Shown piece after piece: positions 15,347 to 16,468 of a stretch of DNA of 16,468 nucleotides. Numbering within the stretch: the first letter of the stretch is position 1; each line of letters starts with the position of its first letter. A program made the translations under genes and the position numbers. Source of the stretch: Saccoglossus kowalevskii (Eukaryota; Hemichordata; Enteropneusta; Harrimaniidae); contig NW_003151254.1 of the NCBI RefSeq assembly GCF_000003605.2, forward strand, positions 313,351-329,818. The letters run 5' to 3'. Below the pieces are notes generated by a model, which saw only the letters and a list, made by a program, of their open reading frames with translations, made no database searches and was not told where the DNA came from.

Positions 15347-15508
15347 ATGGACTACCAGGTAGGTATAATGTATACCTCTGTTGGCCACTGGCAGGACATG
15401 TTGGGAAATTCAGATCCATCTTTTGATGACAATCTAGCACATTTCGCAAAAGATAATATACCGGTAATGATTGATCTCAATTCCGAGTTGGGGAAGGAAG
15501 CTCTATGA
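15347..15508 (+). CDS. Small 53-codon open frame of balanced composition
   Basis: ATG at 15347, directly after an in-frame TAA, to TGA at 15506-15508. The product begins MDYQVGIMYTSVGHWQ and ends MIDLNSELGKEAL; it is acidic, uses a broad set of residues and contains the stretch DPSFDDNLAHFAKDNIPV, unlike the A/T-driven frames around it. A second in-frame ATG is at 15368. No signal peptide, membrane segment or known domain. The sequence CAG before GTAGGT at 15359 could be a donor inside it, so it might be part of spliced exons instead. Confidence 0.28.
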   Translation: MDYQVGIMYTSVGHWQDMLGNSDPSFDDNLAHFAKDNIPVMIDLNSELGKEAL

Positions 15509-15899
15509 ACAATAAGTTTACACAATAGTTCAGGGCTATGTAATTTCTATGTGAGTATGTGGGGTTATCAAATTATTACTGCATATGAAAATTGTGTGGT
15601 ACAATACATTCTGGCACTGATATATTAGAGAAATTGAATGGCGTGATCACATTATACCTAATTGCCACTGTGATCTACGATGAGTTCTATAATGCCAATT
15701 TCTGTGTGTTGTTCTGTGAGTGACGTACGATTGTCCTGTGTACTACCATATATGGTGACGATGCGGAAAGTACTGTACGACTGTGATGCCAAGATGATAG
15801 GTGGTCTATAACTGTGATTTAATTAATTAATGTATAGTGACTTCATCGATGTCAATTAAGATGTTGTGTGACATGTTGCCATGGTTTTGAAACTGTGTA

Positions 15900-16438
15900 C
15901 ATTTATATGCAGGTGACTTGAAGATTTTGAATAGTTTATGATGACATACCATATTGTATAGAAATTGGTGATAATAGATGCCAGCCAATATTATGTTAGG
16001 TGTAATGTGACATATTGTAAAGATTTGAGTGATTTTGTGATATGATAATTATCTAAATATTATATGTGTGACTTGATGCCAATATTTTGAGTGGTGCATG
16101 GCATTTTGGTTGATGCCAAAATGTTATGTGGTGTATTTGTGTTATGATGCCAATATTTTGAGTGATGTATGCAGGTGACTTGGTGCCAGGATTTTGAGTG
16201 GTGCATGGCATTTTGGTTGATGCCAAGATGTTACATGTTATGTGGTGTATTAGTGGCATAATACTAGTACCAAGATTTTCAGTGATGTATGCAGGTTACT
16301 TGGTACCAGGATTTTGAGTGGTGCATGGCGTCTTGGTTGATGCCAAGATGTTACATGTTATCTGGTGTATTAGTGGCATAATACTAGTACCAAGATTTTG
16401 AGTGATGTATGCAGGTGACTTGGTGCCAGGATTTGATT
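15900..16438. repeat. 120-bp satellite, about three units plus diverged flanks
   Basis: GCAGGTGACTTGGTGCCAGG-type blocks recur at 16171, 16291 and 16411, exactly 120 bases apart. The first unit (from about 16068) lacks about 12 bases (108-base spacing of GTGCATGG between 16093 and 16201). Within each unit two words of the type CCAxxATTTTGAGTGxTGxATG lie 36 bases apart. Weaker relatives (GCAGGTGACTTGAAGATTTTGA) extend upstream to about 15910. The + strand is G/T-rich throughout. The 68-codon - strand frame at 16053-16259 is only this repeat read backwards. Confidence 0.88.
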
Positions 16439-16468
16439 CATAGTGGTGTATTAAAGATATAGCCAAGT

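Noticed and set aside
16053-16259. 68-codon frame on the - strand
   Set aside because: It is the 120-bp satellite read in reverse, shown by its internally repeated peptide words.
1-16468. tRNA, rRNA, CRISPR arrays, bacterial operons
   Set aside because: None seen: no cloverleaf boxes, no spaced identical repeats with unique spacers, and the spliced gene shows this is animal nuclear DNA.

Overview
The window is nuclear DNA of an animal. It is AT-rich and intron-rich, carries short non-autonomous transposons and minisatellites, and has one clearly recognisable gene: a nuclear hormone receptor split into at least seven GT-AG exons on the + strand. The receptor type and the repeat landscape suggest an invertebrate, plausibly marine (mollusc-, echinoderm- or hemichordate-like). 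The species cannot be named from the sequence.

Layout. 1-4700: upstream or intergenic DNA. It holds a 21-bp palindromic minisatellite (160-297), AT-rich filler, a weak candidate for the receptor's first coding exon (3758-3884), a perfect 13-bp hairpin (4276-4306) and a 43-bp tandem repeat. 4713-13786: the receptor, with exons at 4713-4831, 6994-7135, 8621-8850, 10203-10382, 10820-11069, 12272-12551 and 13723-13786. Every junction keeps frame, and together they encode 421 residues plus an unknown N-terminus. The introns hold two copies of a TTAA-flanked piggyBac-like MITE around the second exon, a hAT-like inverted-repeat element, a CpG-dense block, a G-quadruplex-type tract just after the first donor and a palindromic MITE just after the last donor. 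13787-~14600: the 3' UTR, with a third, internally deleted copy of the piggyBac-like MITE. 14632-14809: a possible terminal exon of a gene on the - strand, convergent with the receptor. 15347-15508: a 53-codon open frame on the + strand. 15900-16440: a degenerate 120-bp satellite.

The receptor belongs to subfamily NR1. Its DNA-binding domain has all eight zinc cysteines and the EGCKG P-box. Its ligand-binding domain resembles E75/Rev-erb, E78 and ROR/HR3, but it fits none of them cleanly. It keeps a helix-12-like PPLLAEL motif, which Rev-erb lacks, and a helix-11 histidine at the position that binds heme in Rev-erb and E75. It is best described as an orphan NR1 receptor of the D/E/F neighbourhood, possibly one of the invertebrate-only NR1 groups.

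No undescribed multi-gene system could be established. The most unusual signals are the CpG-dense block between the DNA-binding and ligand-binding exons (a possible internal promoter), a tandem NAGNAG splice acceptor that would edit the DNA-contacting C-terminal extension, and the convergent 3' end.
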